Shown here: positions 8,162-15,230 of the stretch, piece by piece
Layout of the letters: each line of letters begins with the position of its first letter
How positions within the stretch are numbered: the stretch's first letter is position 1
Notes under the pieces: generated by a model
What the model was told of the DNA's origin: nothing
Databases searched by the model: none
What the model saw: only the letters and a program-made list of their open reading frames with translations
Made by a program: the position numbers and the translations under genes
NCBI GenBank assembly: GCA_000531095.1
Contig: HG799466.1
Coordinates: 668,093-710,328 of the forward strand
Length of the DNA stretch: 42,236 nucleotides
Direction: 5' to 3'
Source of the DNA: Gemmata massiliana
GTDB lineage: Bacteria > Planctomycetota > Planctomycetia > Gemmatales > Gemmataceae

Positions 8162-8959
8162 TTACTCGTCGGTAATCGCCTCTCGGTACTCGCCCCAACA
8201 CCGAAGTTGGTCAGCGAAACGGTCCGATTTAGCAGTTGAAGCAATCTGACGGGCGAACCGAAACAAGACGCGCTCGAGCTCAACGAGCCAGTCGCCTCTT
8301 GGGTTCGAGAATCTGAATGTGCCCTCGGTGGCCCAACTGCTCCACTGGAATCGGTAACCAAGCCCGTCGTGTGTTCCCACGCAACCGTTTGGCGCAACTT
8401 GAAACGGGTTCAATGACCCGAGAAAGTGTAACACCTCATCGGTGTCGAGTGCTGCAATGTCGGCGCCGTTCTCGTCAGCGACAAAACCGCGGATCACAAC
8501 CCGATCTGGGCTGGGGCCGCTCTTCCACTCTTCGTGAACGGCTCCAACGACCCAAGCCGGATGGAAACTCGGTAATACGCTTACGGTCCACCACGCCAAA
8601 ACGCACGATGCACCGGGTTCCCCAACTGCTCCCTGACGACCCGAACCGACGCTAAGCGTCGTAAGGTTCAAGTGCCTTGCCAGTTGTTCATTGAACACCG
8701 GCCCGAGCCCGTCCACAGGAATGTCTTCCACAATTGCGATCAGGCCCGCGCGCTGGGCGAGTTCGCACACACGTCGCGCTTCAATCGGGTCACACATCGC
8801 CAGTACCCAATCCGGGGCCGCTCGCGTTTCGCGCAGTACTTCGGCGATCGATCGATCCCGGACGTCCGGCAGGAACCGACGCAAGGCTATTACTTCTTCG
8901 TGAGAAGCGCGCCCCTCCCTCCACCGGGTAACGACACGGACGCGGGTCAAAGAACTCAT
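8162..8959 (-). CDS. Hypothetical protein, possible L7/L12-like N-terminal domain
   Basis: 265 residues from the ATG at 8959, which has GGAG seven bases upstream; the longer open frame to 9319 has no coding character. Residues 1-80 (EEVIALRRFLPDVRDRSIAE, then CDPIEARRVCELAQRAGL) resemble the helix-helix-strand layout of the ribosomal L7/L12 C-terminal fold that planctomycetes reuse in many small proteins; this is a weak resemblance. The rest contains WWTVSVLPSFHPAWVVG, GSLNPFQVAPNGCVGTHDG and a C-terminal helical FARQIASTAKSDRF. No signal peptide. It may be cotranscribed with the following small gene. Composition is more AT-rich than the core genes nearby. Confidence 0.5.
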   Translation of the reverse strand: MSSLTRVRVVTRWREGRASHEEVIALRRFLPDVRDRSIAEVLRETRAAPDWVLAMCDPIEARRVCELAQRAGLIAIVEDIPVDGLGPVFNEQLARHLNLTTLSVGSGRQGAVGEPGASCVLAWWTVSVLPSFHPAWVVGAVHEEWKSGPSPDRVVIRGFVADENGADIAALDTDEVLHFLGSLNPFQVAPNGCVGTHDGLGYRFQWSSWATEGTFRFSNPRGDWLVELERVLFRFARQIASTAKSDRFADQLRCWGEYREAITDE

Positions 8960-9212
8960 GGGTGGCTCCGCATGTTCAAAGATGGTCCCGCAACAATCGC
9001 GGGTTTTGTCGAACAACAGACGCGCCCCATCTCCCACTCGTTCACGGTAGCAAGCAACATCTCGGCATGATACCACATACTGAACACACGAACAAAACAT
9101 TTCTGTCAAATCCGCGCCCGGAATTGATCGGCACTGTGGGCGCACTCGAGCGGGTTGCGCGAAGCGCACGGGGGATCGTACAACAACACCCGACCCCTCA
9201 TCCGGAGCACCC

Positions 9213-10037
9213 ATGTCCACCGCACTGTACGACCAGATCCAGGAAGCCGCCGCGTTCGTTCGGACGAAGTGGAAGCACGCGCCGACCGCGGGCATCATCC
9301 TCGGTACGGGGTTGGGCAAGTTCGCCGAGGACGTGGAGACGGACGTCGTGATCCCCTACGAGGAGATCCCGCACTTCCCGCGCTCGACCGCGCCCACCCA
9401 CAAGGGGCAACTCGTGTGCGGCACCCTCGCCGGCAAGAAAGTCGTGGTGATGGAGGGGCGGTTCCACTTTTACGAGGGGTGGTCGCTCCAACAGGTCACG
9501 TTCCCGGTGCGCGTGATGAAGGCGCTCGGGGCCGGCGCGCTGATCGTGAGCAACGCCTGCGGTGGGATGAACCCGCAGTGGGGCCGCGGAGACATCATGC
9601 TCATCGAGGACCACATCAACCTGCTCGGCGACAACCCGCTGATCGGGCCGAACGACGAGCGGCTCGGCGACCGGTTCCCGGACATGTGCTACCCCTACGA
9701 CCGCGACTTGCTGAAGATCGGCCGGCGCGTCGCGCTCGAAGAACAGATCGTGTGCCACCAGGGGGTGTTCGTCGCGGTGAGCGGGCCGAACCTCGAAACG
9801 CGGGCCGAGTACCGCTTCCTGCGGGCCATCGGCGCGGACGTGGTGGGGATGTCCACGGTTCCCGAGGTGATCGTCGCGGTTCATTCCAAAATGCGCACAT
9901 TCGGAATATCCGTCATAACCGATGTATGCCTTCCAGACTCCCTGGAACCCGTAAGTCTTCCAGAGATAATTGCCACCGCAAATGAGGCGGAAAAGAAACT
10001 GCGTGTCATAATCCGTCGCGTTGTGGCAGAAATTTAA
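9213..10037 (+). CDS. Purine nucleoside phosphorylase (trimeric PNP/MTAP family)
   Basis: 274 residues, normal for the class. It cleaves purine nucleosides with phosphate in purine salvage, in the cytoplasm. Visible family blocks are GTGLGKFAED (phosphate loop), FPRSTAPTHKGQL, MEGRFHFYEGWS, IVSNACGGMNP, SGPNLETRAEYR and MSTVPEVIVAVH. At the base-recognition position the sequence reads VITDVCLPD, with Asp where human and most bacterial guanosine/inosine PNPs have Asn; MTAP and some bacterial clades also have Asp. The ATG at 9213 has CGGAG upstream. The last about 50 codons differ sharply from the rest: by hand count about 73 of 157 bases are G/C from 9881, with several ATA codons, although the protein sequence remains sensible to the end. 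Confidence 0.9.
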   Translation: MSTALYDQIQEAAAFVRTKWKHAPTAGIILGTGLGKFAEDVETDVVIPYEEIPHFPRSTAPTHKGQLVCGTLAGKKVVVMEGRFHFYEGWSLQQVTFPVRVMKALGAGALIVSNACGGMNPQWGRGDIMLIEDHINLLGDNPLIGPNDERLGDRFPDMCYPYDRDLLKIGRRVALEEQIVCHQGVFVAVSGPNLETRAEYRFLRAIGADVVGMSTVPEVIVAVHSKMRTFGISVITDVCLPDSLEPVSLPEIIATANEAEKKLRVIIRRVVAEI

Positions 10038-10122
10038 GAAGTGGCGCGAGTTCATGGCGAAGTAGCCAGAAGCGAACTACGCTTGGGCAGAAATCCTTGC
10101 CCAGCCCTCACCCCCCCGTTCT

Positions 10123-12705
10123 GTGACGCGAACTTCAACACCATTGGTTGCCGAGTCGCGCAGTACCGTTGGGCGGTACCTAGCGGGGGTATTCGGGGTC
10201 GCGATCGCGTACTACGCGACGGCCAAGGTCGGGCTACTGTTCACGGTCGGGGACGCGCACGTCGCGTTCATCTGGCCGCCGACCGGGATCGCCGTCGCGG
10301 CGCTGTTCCGCGCGGGCCGGAAGTTCTTACCCGGGGTCTTCTTCGGCGCCCTCGCGTGCGAGTTCCAGGTGTTCCCCTGGTGGGTCGCGCTGGGCGTCTC
10401 GGTTGGTAACGCACTCGGACCGCTCATAACCGTCGAAATCCTCCGCCGGTTCCGGTTCAACCCAATATCCGCCGGGCGCCGGGACTTGTACGCCTTCCTC
10501 TTCGCGGGCCTCGTGGGGATGACCGCGACGGCTTCTAACGGTGCCCTTTGGCACGCACTCGGCGGCCTTCCACCAATCGAACTCGTACCCGCGTGGCTCG
10601 TCTGGTGGCTCGGCGACACGGCCGGGTTGCTCATCGTCGCGCCCCCGCTCCTCGCGGCCGTTCGGCCCCGGGTCCACCGCGGCGCGGTCCGGCCGGCTCT
10701 CGTTCTCCTCCTCACGGCGGTCCTGTGCGCGATCGCGTTCACGAACGTGGCCTCGCCCCCGACACGCAGCCTGATGGTGTTCCCGCCGTTCATGCTGCTC
10801 ATCTGGGTGGGGATGAACGAGCGCCTCCGCGTCGGGGCGCTGCACGTACTCGTCCTGACGGCTTTTGCGGTCGCGGGTACGTCCGAAGGGGTCGGCGCGT
10901 TCGGGCACCTGTCCCCGATGACCAAAATGTTGTTCGTCTGGGCGCTCGTAGTCACCGCGGCGCTCGTCACCCTCGCGATGACGACCACGCTCGCCGAGCG
11001 CGAGCGCGCGGAAGCGGCCCTCACCACCGCGGCGCGCGAGTACCAGAACCTCGTAGACAGCACGCCCGCGGCCATCGTGCGGTACACGCCCGAGGGCAAA
11101 CTCACCTTCGTCAACGAAACACTGTGCCGGCTGCTCGGCTACCCGCGCGAATTACTGATCGGGCAATCGGTGATGGACTTCATTCCCGAAATGCCCCGCA
11201 CGGAAGCAGTCGCCGACCTGCCCGTGCCGCACCAGATCTCCGGCCCCGCCTCGGGCGCGTCCGGGATGATCCGCAAGCCGGACGGTTCGTGCCTCTGGTA
11301 CCGGTGGACGGCCCGGCACATTACCACCGGCGACGGGCGGAGCGAGTTCCAGGCCGTGGGCATCGACCTCACCGAGCGCCGGCAGGCCGAGGCCGAGCGC
11401 ACCACGTTCGAGCGCAAGATGCAGGACGCCCAGCGCCTCGAAGCGCTCGGGGTGCTGGCCGGGGGCGTCGCGCACGACTTCAACAACTTGCTCGCGGGGG
11501 TACTCGGGCACGCGGAACTGGCCGCCAGTTCGCTCCCGGAGGGGCACCCGGCGCGCGAGCACCTCATGACGGTGCAGAACGGCGTCGCCCAGGCGGGCGG
11601 GCTGACGCGGCAGTTGCTCGCGTACTCCGGTAAAGGCCGGTTCCTGCTCCGCACGATCGACCTGAACGAACTCATCAGCCAGACGACCGACCTGCTCCGG
11701 GTGACCCTGCCCAAGAAGGTGCAACTGAACCTGCACCTGTCGCCCACGCTCCCGCTCATCACCGGCGACGATGGGCAGCTCCGCCAGGTTCTGATGAACC
11801 TGCTCATCAACGCCGGCGAAGCCATCGGCGACCGGGCCGGGAGCGTGACCGTCACCACGACCACACACGACCTCGCGCTCGAGGCGGTCAGCGGGGGCGT
11901 GTACAGCCCGGCCGCACCGGGCCAGTTCATCGAGCTGATCGTGTCGGACACCGGGTGCGGGATGGACGACGCGACGAAATCGCGCCTGTTCGACCCGTTC
12001 TTCACCACGAAATTTACCGGGCGCGGGCTCGGCATGTCTGCGGTCCTCGGGATCATCCGCGGGCACGGTGGCGGCATCCGCGTGGACAGCCGCGTGGGGT
12101 TCGGCACCCGGTTCACGGTTCTGCTCCCGGTAACAACCGAAGCGCTCCCCGAAGCCGCGGAAACGCCCGCGCCGCTGGACTCACTGCTCCGGACGCCGCT
12201 CGAATCGCCGCCGCGCCAGCGCCGCGCCCAGCGGACCGAAATGATTCCGCGGCCCCCGCAACGGTCCGGGCAGTCGCCGCCCCCGGTGCCAGCACCCGCT
12301 CCCGTACCGGCGCCACGCCCCACCCCAGTCGCAAAAACCGAGAAGCGCGGGCTGGCACTCGTCGCGGACGACGAGCCGATCGTGCGTCAGGTCGGCGAGC
12401 TGATGTTGAAGCAGATGGGGTACGACGTGCTCACCGCGAGCAACGGTGCGGAAGCGGTCGCGCTCTTCGTGGCGCACGCCGATCTCGTGCGCGTGGTGCT
12501 GCTCGACCTGATGATGCCGGTGATGGACGGGACCGAGGCCCTCGTCGCGATCCGGGACCGTTCAACGGTCCCGGTGATTTTGTGTAGCGGGTACACCGCC
12601 GAAGCGGTGCCCGAAACCCTCACGAACGACTCGGCCACCGGGTTCCTGCAAAAGCCCTACGCGCGAGGTGACCTCCAGGCCGCGCTCGCCACCATCGGCG
12701 TGTAA
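10123..12705 (+). CDS. Hybrid sensor histidine kinase: MASE1-PAS-HisKA-HATPase-receiver
   Basis: 860 residues. Residues about 15-290 are a MASE1-type membrane sensor of about eight helices (YYATAKVGLLF, AFIWPPTGIAVAALF, GNALGPLITVEILRRF). A PAS domain follows (307 to about 425, from YQNLVDSTPAAIVRY). The dimerisation/phosphoacceptor site is GGVAHDFNNLL with His451. The ATPase domain has the N box NLLINAGEAI and DTGCGMDDATKSRLFDPFF, then a GLGMSAVLGIIRGHGG lid. After a long Pro-rich linker comes a receiver domain with Asp795 in VLLDLMMPVMDG and the conserved Lys in FLQKPY. The kinase can thus pass phosphate to its own receiver; an output partner is not encoded nearby. The GTG start at 10123 has no clear ribosome binding site, so the N-terminus is uncertain. 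Confidence 0.9.
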   Translation: MTRTSTPLVAESRSTVGRYLAGVFGVAIAYYATAKVGLLFTVGDAHVAFIWPPTGIAVAALFRAGRKFLPGVFFGALACEFQVFPWWVALGVSVGNALGPLITVEILRRFRFNPISAGRRDLYAFLFAGLVGMTATASNGALWHALGGLPPIELVPAWLVWWLGDTAGLLIVAPPLLAAVRPRVHRGAVRPALVLLLTAVLCAIAFTNVASPPTRSLMVFPPFMLLIWVGMNERLRVGALHVLVLTAFAVAGTSEGVGAFGHLSPMTKMLFVWALVVTAALVTLAMTTTLAERERAEAALTTAAREYQNLVDSTPAAIVRYTPEGKLTFVNETLCRLLGYPRELLIGQSVMDFIPEMPRTEAVADLPVPHQISGPASGASGMIRKPDGSCLWYRWTARHITTGDGRSEFQAVGIDLTERRQAEAERTTFERKMQDAQRLEALGVLAGGVAHDFNNLLAGVLGHAELAASSLPEGHPAREHLMTVQNGVAQAGGLTRQLLAYSGKGRFLLRTIDLNELISQTTDLLRVTLPKKVQLNLHLSPTLPLITGDDGQLRQVLMNLLINAGEAIGDRAGSVTVTTTTHDLALEAVSGGVYSPAAPGQFIELIVSDTGCGMDDATKSRLFDPFFTTKFTGRGLGMSAVLGIIRGHGGGIRVDSRVGFGTRFTVLLPVTTEALPEAAETPAPLDSLLRTPLESPPRQRRAQRTEMIPRPPQRSGQSPPPVPAPAPVPAPRPTPVAKTEKRGLALVADDEPIVRQVGELMLKQMGYDVLTASNGAEAVALFVAHADLVRVVLLDLMMPVMDGTEALVAIRDRSTVPVILCSGYTAEAVPETLTNDSATGFLQKPYARGDLQAALATIGV

Positions 12706-12762
12706 CGCGATTGGCCTTTGGGGGCCGGCCCTACAGGAGCCGGCGCAACAAACACACAGACC

Positions 12763-13686
12763 TCACTTCACCAGCGGCAGGACCACGCGGTCGACGTCCG
12801 CCTCGGTCTTAACGGGCGGCACGCCGCCGTGCAGCTCCCACGACTCGGTCAGTTCCGCGGACGCGCCCGGCGCGAGCGTGACCAGTTCGCCGACCGTTTC
12901 CATTTCCAGCATGTCCTCGTTCGAGAACGTCTGGTACCGCGTGCCGCGGTCCGGGTACACGGCCCCCTCGCGGTAGTCGAACCGCTTCACGAACAGCACC
13001 CCGGAGTTCAGGTACGCGACCCACCCCTCGCGGTGGGCGAGGCCGATCTTGGTCGGCCCCTTGTTCACGTCCTGGCGGAGCAGCGCGTACTTCTTCCCGA
13101 ACGCCCAGCGCGTGTCGGCAAAGTCGAAGTACGGCCACAGGATCAGCTCCTGGTTCGGCGCGAAGTCGGCCGGCGATTTCGCGTTCTTCGGGTGGAGCGG
13201 GTGGTTCTTCTTGGCCGGCAGCGGAATGATCTCCACGCCGCCGGGGGCCATCACGGTCGGCCCCCAGGGAGCGAGGTCGGTCGGGGCGCTCCCGATGTTC
13301 GTGACCCGCAGCGTCACGTCTACTTTGGTGCCGCTCGCGCCCAAGCGGAGCTCCATCACTTTCTGCACGCCGTACTCGGTTTCCGGCGGCGCGGTGATGC
13401 GGGCCGCGTGCGGACCGATCTGCTCCCACTTTACAGGGCGGTTGTCCGGGAAGTACGTCCGCGTGAGGTCTTCCGGGGAGAGCCAGAACCGGTGCCCGCC
13501 GCGGATCTGCCACTCGGCCTCGCCGGTGCCGCCCATCATGGAGTCGTAGTTCTTCATCACGTTGAACCCGCCCGGGAGCCGGTACGCGATGACGCGCGGC
13601 CCGACGTCGAGCGTCACCACGAGTTCGACGTACCCGTTGCTGAGGAGCAGGTTGTTCTTCCAACCGCGGTATTCGATCACTTCCAC
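12763..13686 (-). CDS. DUF4380-like protein with aldose-epimerase-type fold
   Basis: About 307 residues from a GTG at 13686 (GAGG nine bases upstream); the upstream ATG at 13743 would run through the terminator hairpin of the next gene and is rejected. Motifs include NLLLSNGYVELVVTLDVGPRV, WQIRGGHRFWLSPED, RTYFPDNRPV, TDLAPWGPTVMAPGG and YFDFADTRWAFGKKYALL, in the order seen in uncharacterised carbohydrate-binding beta-sandwich proteins related to galactose mutarotase (DUF4380-like). The conserved His, Glu and Asp residues of that fold may be present (GGHRFW; SPED), but I cannot confirm catalysis. No signal peptide, so it is probably cytoplasmic. Confidence 0.65.
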   Translation of the reverse strand: MEVIEYRGWKNNLLLSNGYVELVVTLDVGPRVIAYRLPGGFNVMKNYDSMMGGTGEAEWQIRGGHRFWLSPEDLTRTYFPDNRPVKWEQIGPHAARITAPPETEYGVQKVMELRLGASGTKVDVTLRVTNIGSAPTDLAPWGPTVMAPGGVEIIPLPAKKNHPLHPKNAKSPADFAPNQELILWPYFDFADTRWAFGKKYALLRQDVNKGPTKIGLAHREGWVAYLNSGVLFVKRFDYREGAVYPDRGTRYQTFSNEDMLEMETVGELVTLAPGASAELTESWELHGGVPPVKTEADVDRVVLPLVK

Positions 13687-13710
13687 GCCACAAACCTCGC
13701 TCGAAGGGGA

Positions 13711-13754
13711 GAAAAAAACAAAGAACGGTCGGCATGGTACCATGCCGACCGTTC
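13711..13754 (-). terminator. Strong intrinsic terminator for the gene at 13773
   Basis: Positions 13723-13754 form a perfect 32-base palindrome (14-base arms around GTAC). On the minus strand it is followed by a T-rich run (13722-13711, TTTGTTTTTTTC). It begins 19 bases after the leftward stop codon at 13773. This is a textbook rho-independent terminator and also separates this gene from the DUF4380-like gene downstream. Confidence 0.85.
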
Positions 13755-13772
13755 AGAGGGTATCGTCTCGTG

Positions 13773-14921
13773 TTACTTCGTGCTCAACAGCCGGGCGCCG
13801 ACGCGCCACGTCCCGACGGTTCCGAGCGCGATCGCGCCAAGTAGCAGCCCCGCGGGGGCGGGGACCGGGCTCGGATTGTTGGGGTTCCCCGGATCACCGG
13901 GATCGGACGGATCGTCTGGTCCGCCCACAGGAACCGTCGGCGTGGTGGTCGTCGGTGGTGTTGTGCTCGGCGGGGTCGTGGTGCTACCTCCACCGACCGG
14001 GACCGTTGACCCACCACCGCCCGTTCCTGTAATGATCCCGCCGCCACCGCCCGGGTAGCCCAGTCCGCTCCCACCGCCACCCATTCCCGCGCCACCACCG
14101 GAGCCACCGCCCGCACCGGTCCCCCCGGCCGTCAGCGCCCGGGCAAATGCTCCGCCGGTACCGGGAGTACCGCCGCTCTTAAACCGCAGTGCAAACTGCG
14201 ATTGGGCGACGACCTTGTCTGCGTTCTCGATGCCCTGAAGCCGGATCAGTTCGCGCCCGCGGAGGTCGGGGTTCTCGTAAAATAGCCCGTCGTCGCGGCC
14301 TGTCAGCGAGTCGAGGAACGTCTGCGCCCGCTGAACGTAGATCGGGGCGTCGACCTTCGGGTAGTCCGCCTGGAAGTCGCCCGCGAACAGGTCCAGCTTG
14401 AGATCACCCATAGCCGGTTCGGTTTCCTGGATGATTTCCCAAAGCGCGATCTGGAACGCGACCGCGTCGTCGGGGTTGACGGCCTTCGTAGTCGGGTCGC
14501 GGAAGTAGCGCCCGAATAGTTCGGTGATGAGCTTGGCGCGCCGGTTCGCGACCTCGTTCACCTTGTCTTTATCGACCCCGTCGACGTTGTAGTTTTCGGG
14601 GGCGTAAAGGTTGTTCACGCGGTAGCGGTAGAGCTTGTCCTTGGTGATCGGTACGAGCACCTCGGCGCAGTACCCGGTGAAGTTCCGGTCGAGCCCGTTG
14701 GTGCCGAACTCAGTCTGCGGAACTTCCCAGCGGAACACGCCGGCGGAGCAGGCGCCTTCTTTGCCCTTCCACTTGTATTTGAACGACTCGCTCGGTTCGA
14801 GTTTGGTGTAGAACACCTCGAGCGCGGGCTCCTGAGCGCGTACCGGCGTTTGCAGAACCAGCGTCAGCGGAAGGGCCGCGAGCAGGGTGACCAGCCCGGG
14901 GCGAACCAGGGTGCGGGGCAT
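13773..14921 (-). CDS. Secreted thioester-domain-like protein with PEP-CTERM-like anchor
   Basis: 382 residues from the ATG at 14921. A signal peptide (residues 1-29, LVTLLAALPLTLVLQTPVRA) is followed by a domain of about 220 residues. Within it, FTGYCAEV (Cys85) and AVAFQIALWEI (Gln157) match the Cys and Gln positions of thioester (TED) surface domains and of the related N-terminal domains of many PEP-CTERM proteins. Next comes a low-complexity region: a Gly-rich stretch (about 265-315), then a Thr/Pro stretch, then Asp/Pro/Asn repeats. The C-terminus is PSPVPAPAGLLLGAIALG, a hydrophobic helix and a basic RVGARLLSTK, the arrangement of a PEP-CTERM-like sorting tail with VPAPA in place of VPEPA. 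It probably ends on the cell surface. No sortase-like gene is nearby. Confidence 0.75.
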   Translation of the reverse strand: MPRTLVRPGLVTLLAALPLTLVLQTPVRAQEPALEVFYTKLEPSESFKYKWKGKEGACSAGVFRWEVPQTEFGTNGLDRNFTGYCAEVLVPITKDKLYRYRVNNLYAPENYNVDGVDKDKVNEVANRRAKLITELFGRYFRDPTTKAVNPDDAVAFQIALWEIIQETEPAMGDLKLDLFAGDFQADYPKVDAPIYVQRAQTFLDSLTGRDDGLFYENPDLRGRELIRLQGIENADKVVAQSQFALRFKSGGTPGTGGAFARALTAGGTGAGGGSGGGAGMGGGGSGLGYPGGGGGIITGTGGGGSTVPVGGGSTTTPPSTTPPTTTTPTVPVGGPDDPSDPGDPGNPNNPSPVPAPAGLLLGAIALGTVGTWRVGARLLSTK

Positions 14922-15230
14922 GACGGACGATCTCCAGCACGGGCGCCCGGACCAGAAACGACGGAACAGTCGGGGCGCCCCATATGAGACGATACCCGGA
15001 CCGGTCACGGGTTAAAAGATCGATCTTAGGGGAAAGAACACGGACTGTAGTGAATTGAACGGTGGCGCGAACGAGAAGGGTTGTTTCGGCTCAAAGCCTC
15101 TGCGCTGTTCAGGGTTCGCATTACTCGATCTGTGGTGAAACCTGAAATTCGCGTCGGTGCGCACGGCCCCACGGGTGCCGCGCACCTGCTATAATCGCGG
15201 GATCGTCCTTATTATTCCGAGTTGCAATTG
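14922..15230. other. Divergent intergenic region
   Basis: About 300 bases between the leftward secreted-protein gene and the rightward ygiQ. A perfect 12-base palindrome (AAGATCGATCTT, 15016-15027) lies roughly in the middle. I see no gene and no promoter boxes I would defend. Confidence 0.4.

Noticed and set aside
8960-9319. N-terminal extension of the hypothetical at 8162
   Set aside because: The extra 120 residues are irregular and Cys-rich, the ATG at 8959 has a good ribosome binding site, and the extension would overlap the start of the phosphorylase gene.
11139-12323. 394-codon leftward frame
   Set aside because: Antisense to the kinase domains of the hybrid histidine kinase.
12716-12745. 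Terminator at GCCGGCCCTACAGGAGCCGGC between convergent genes
   Set aside because: A short six-base stem without U-tract; too weak to list as a feature.
13723-13754. Perfect 32-base palindrome as an operator
   Set aside because: Its place just after a stop codon and the following T-run make an intrinsic terminator the better reading.
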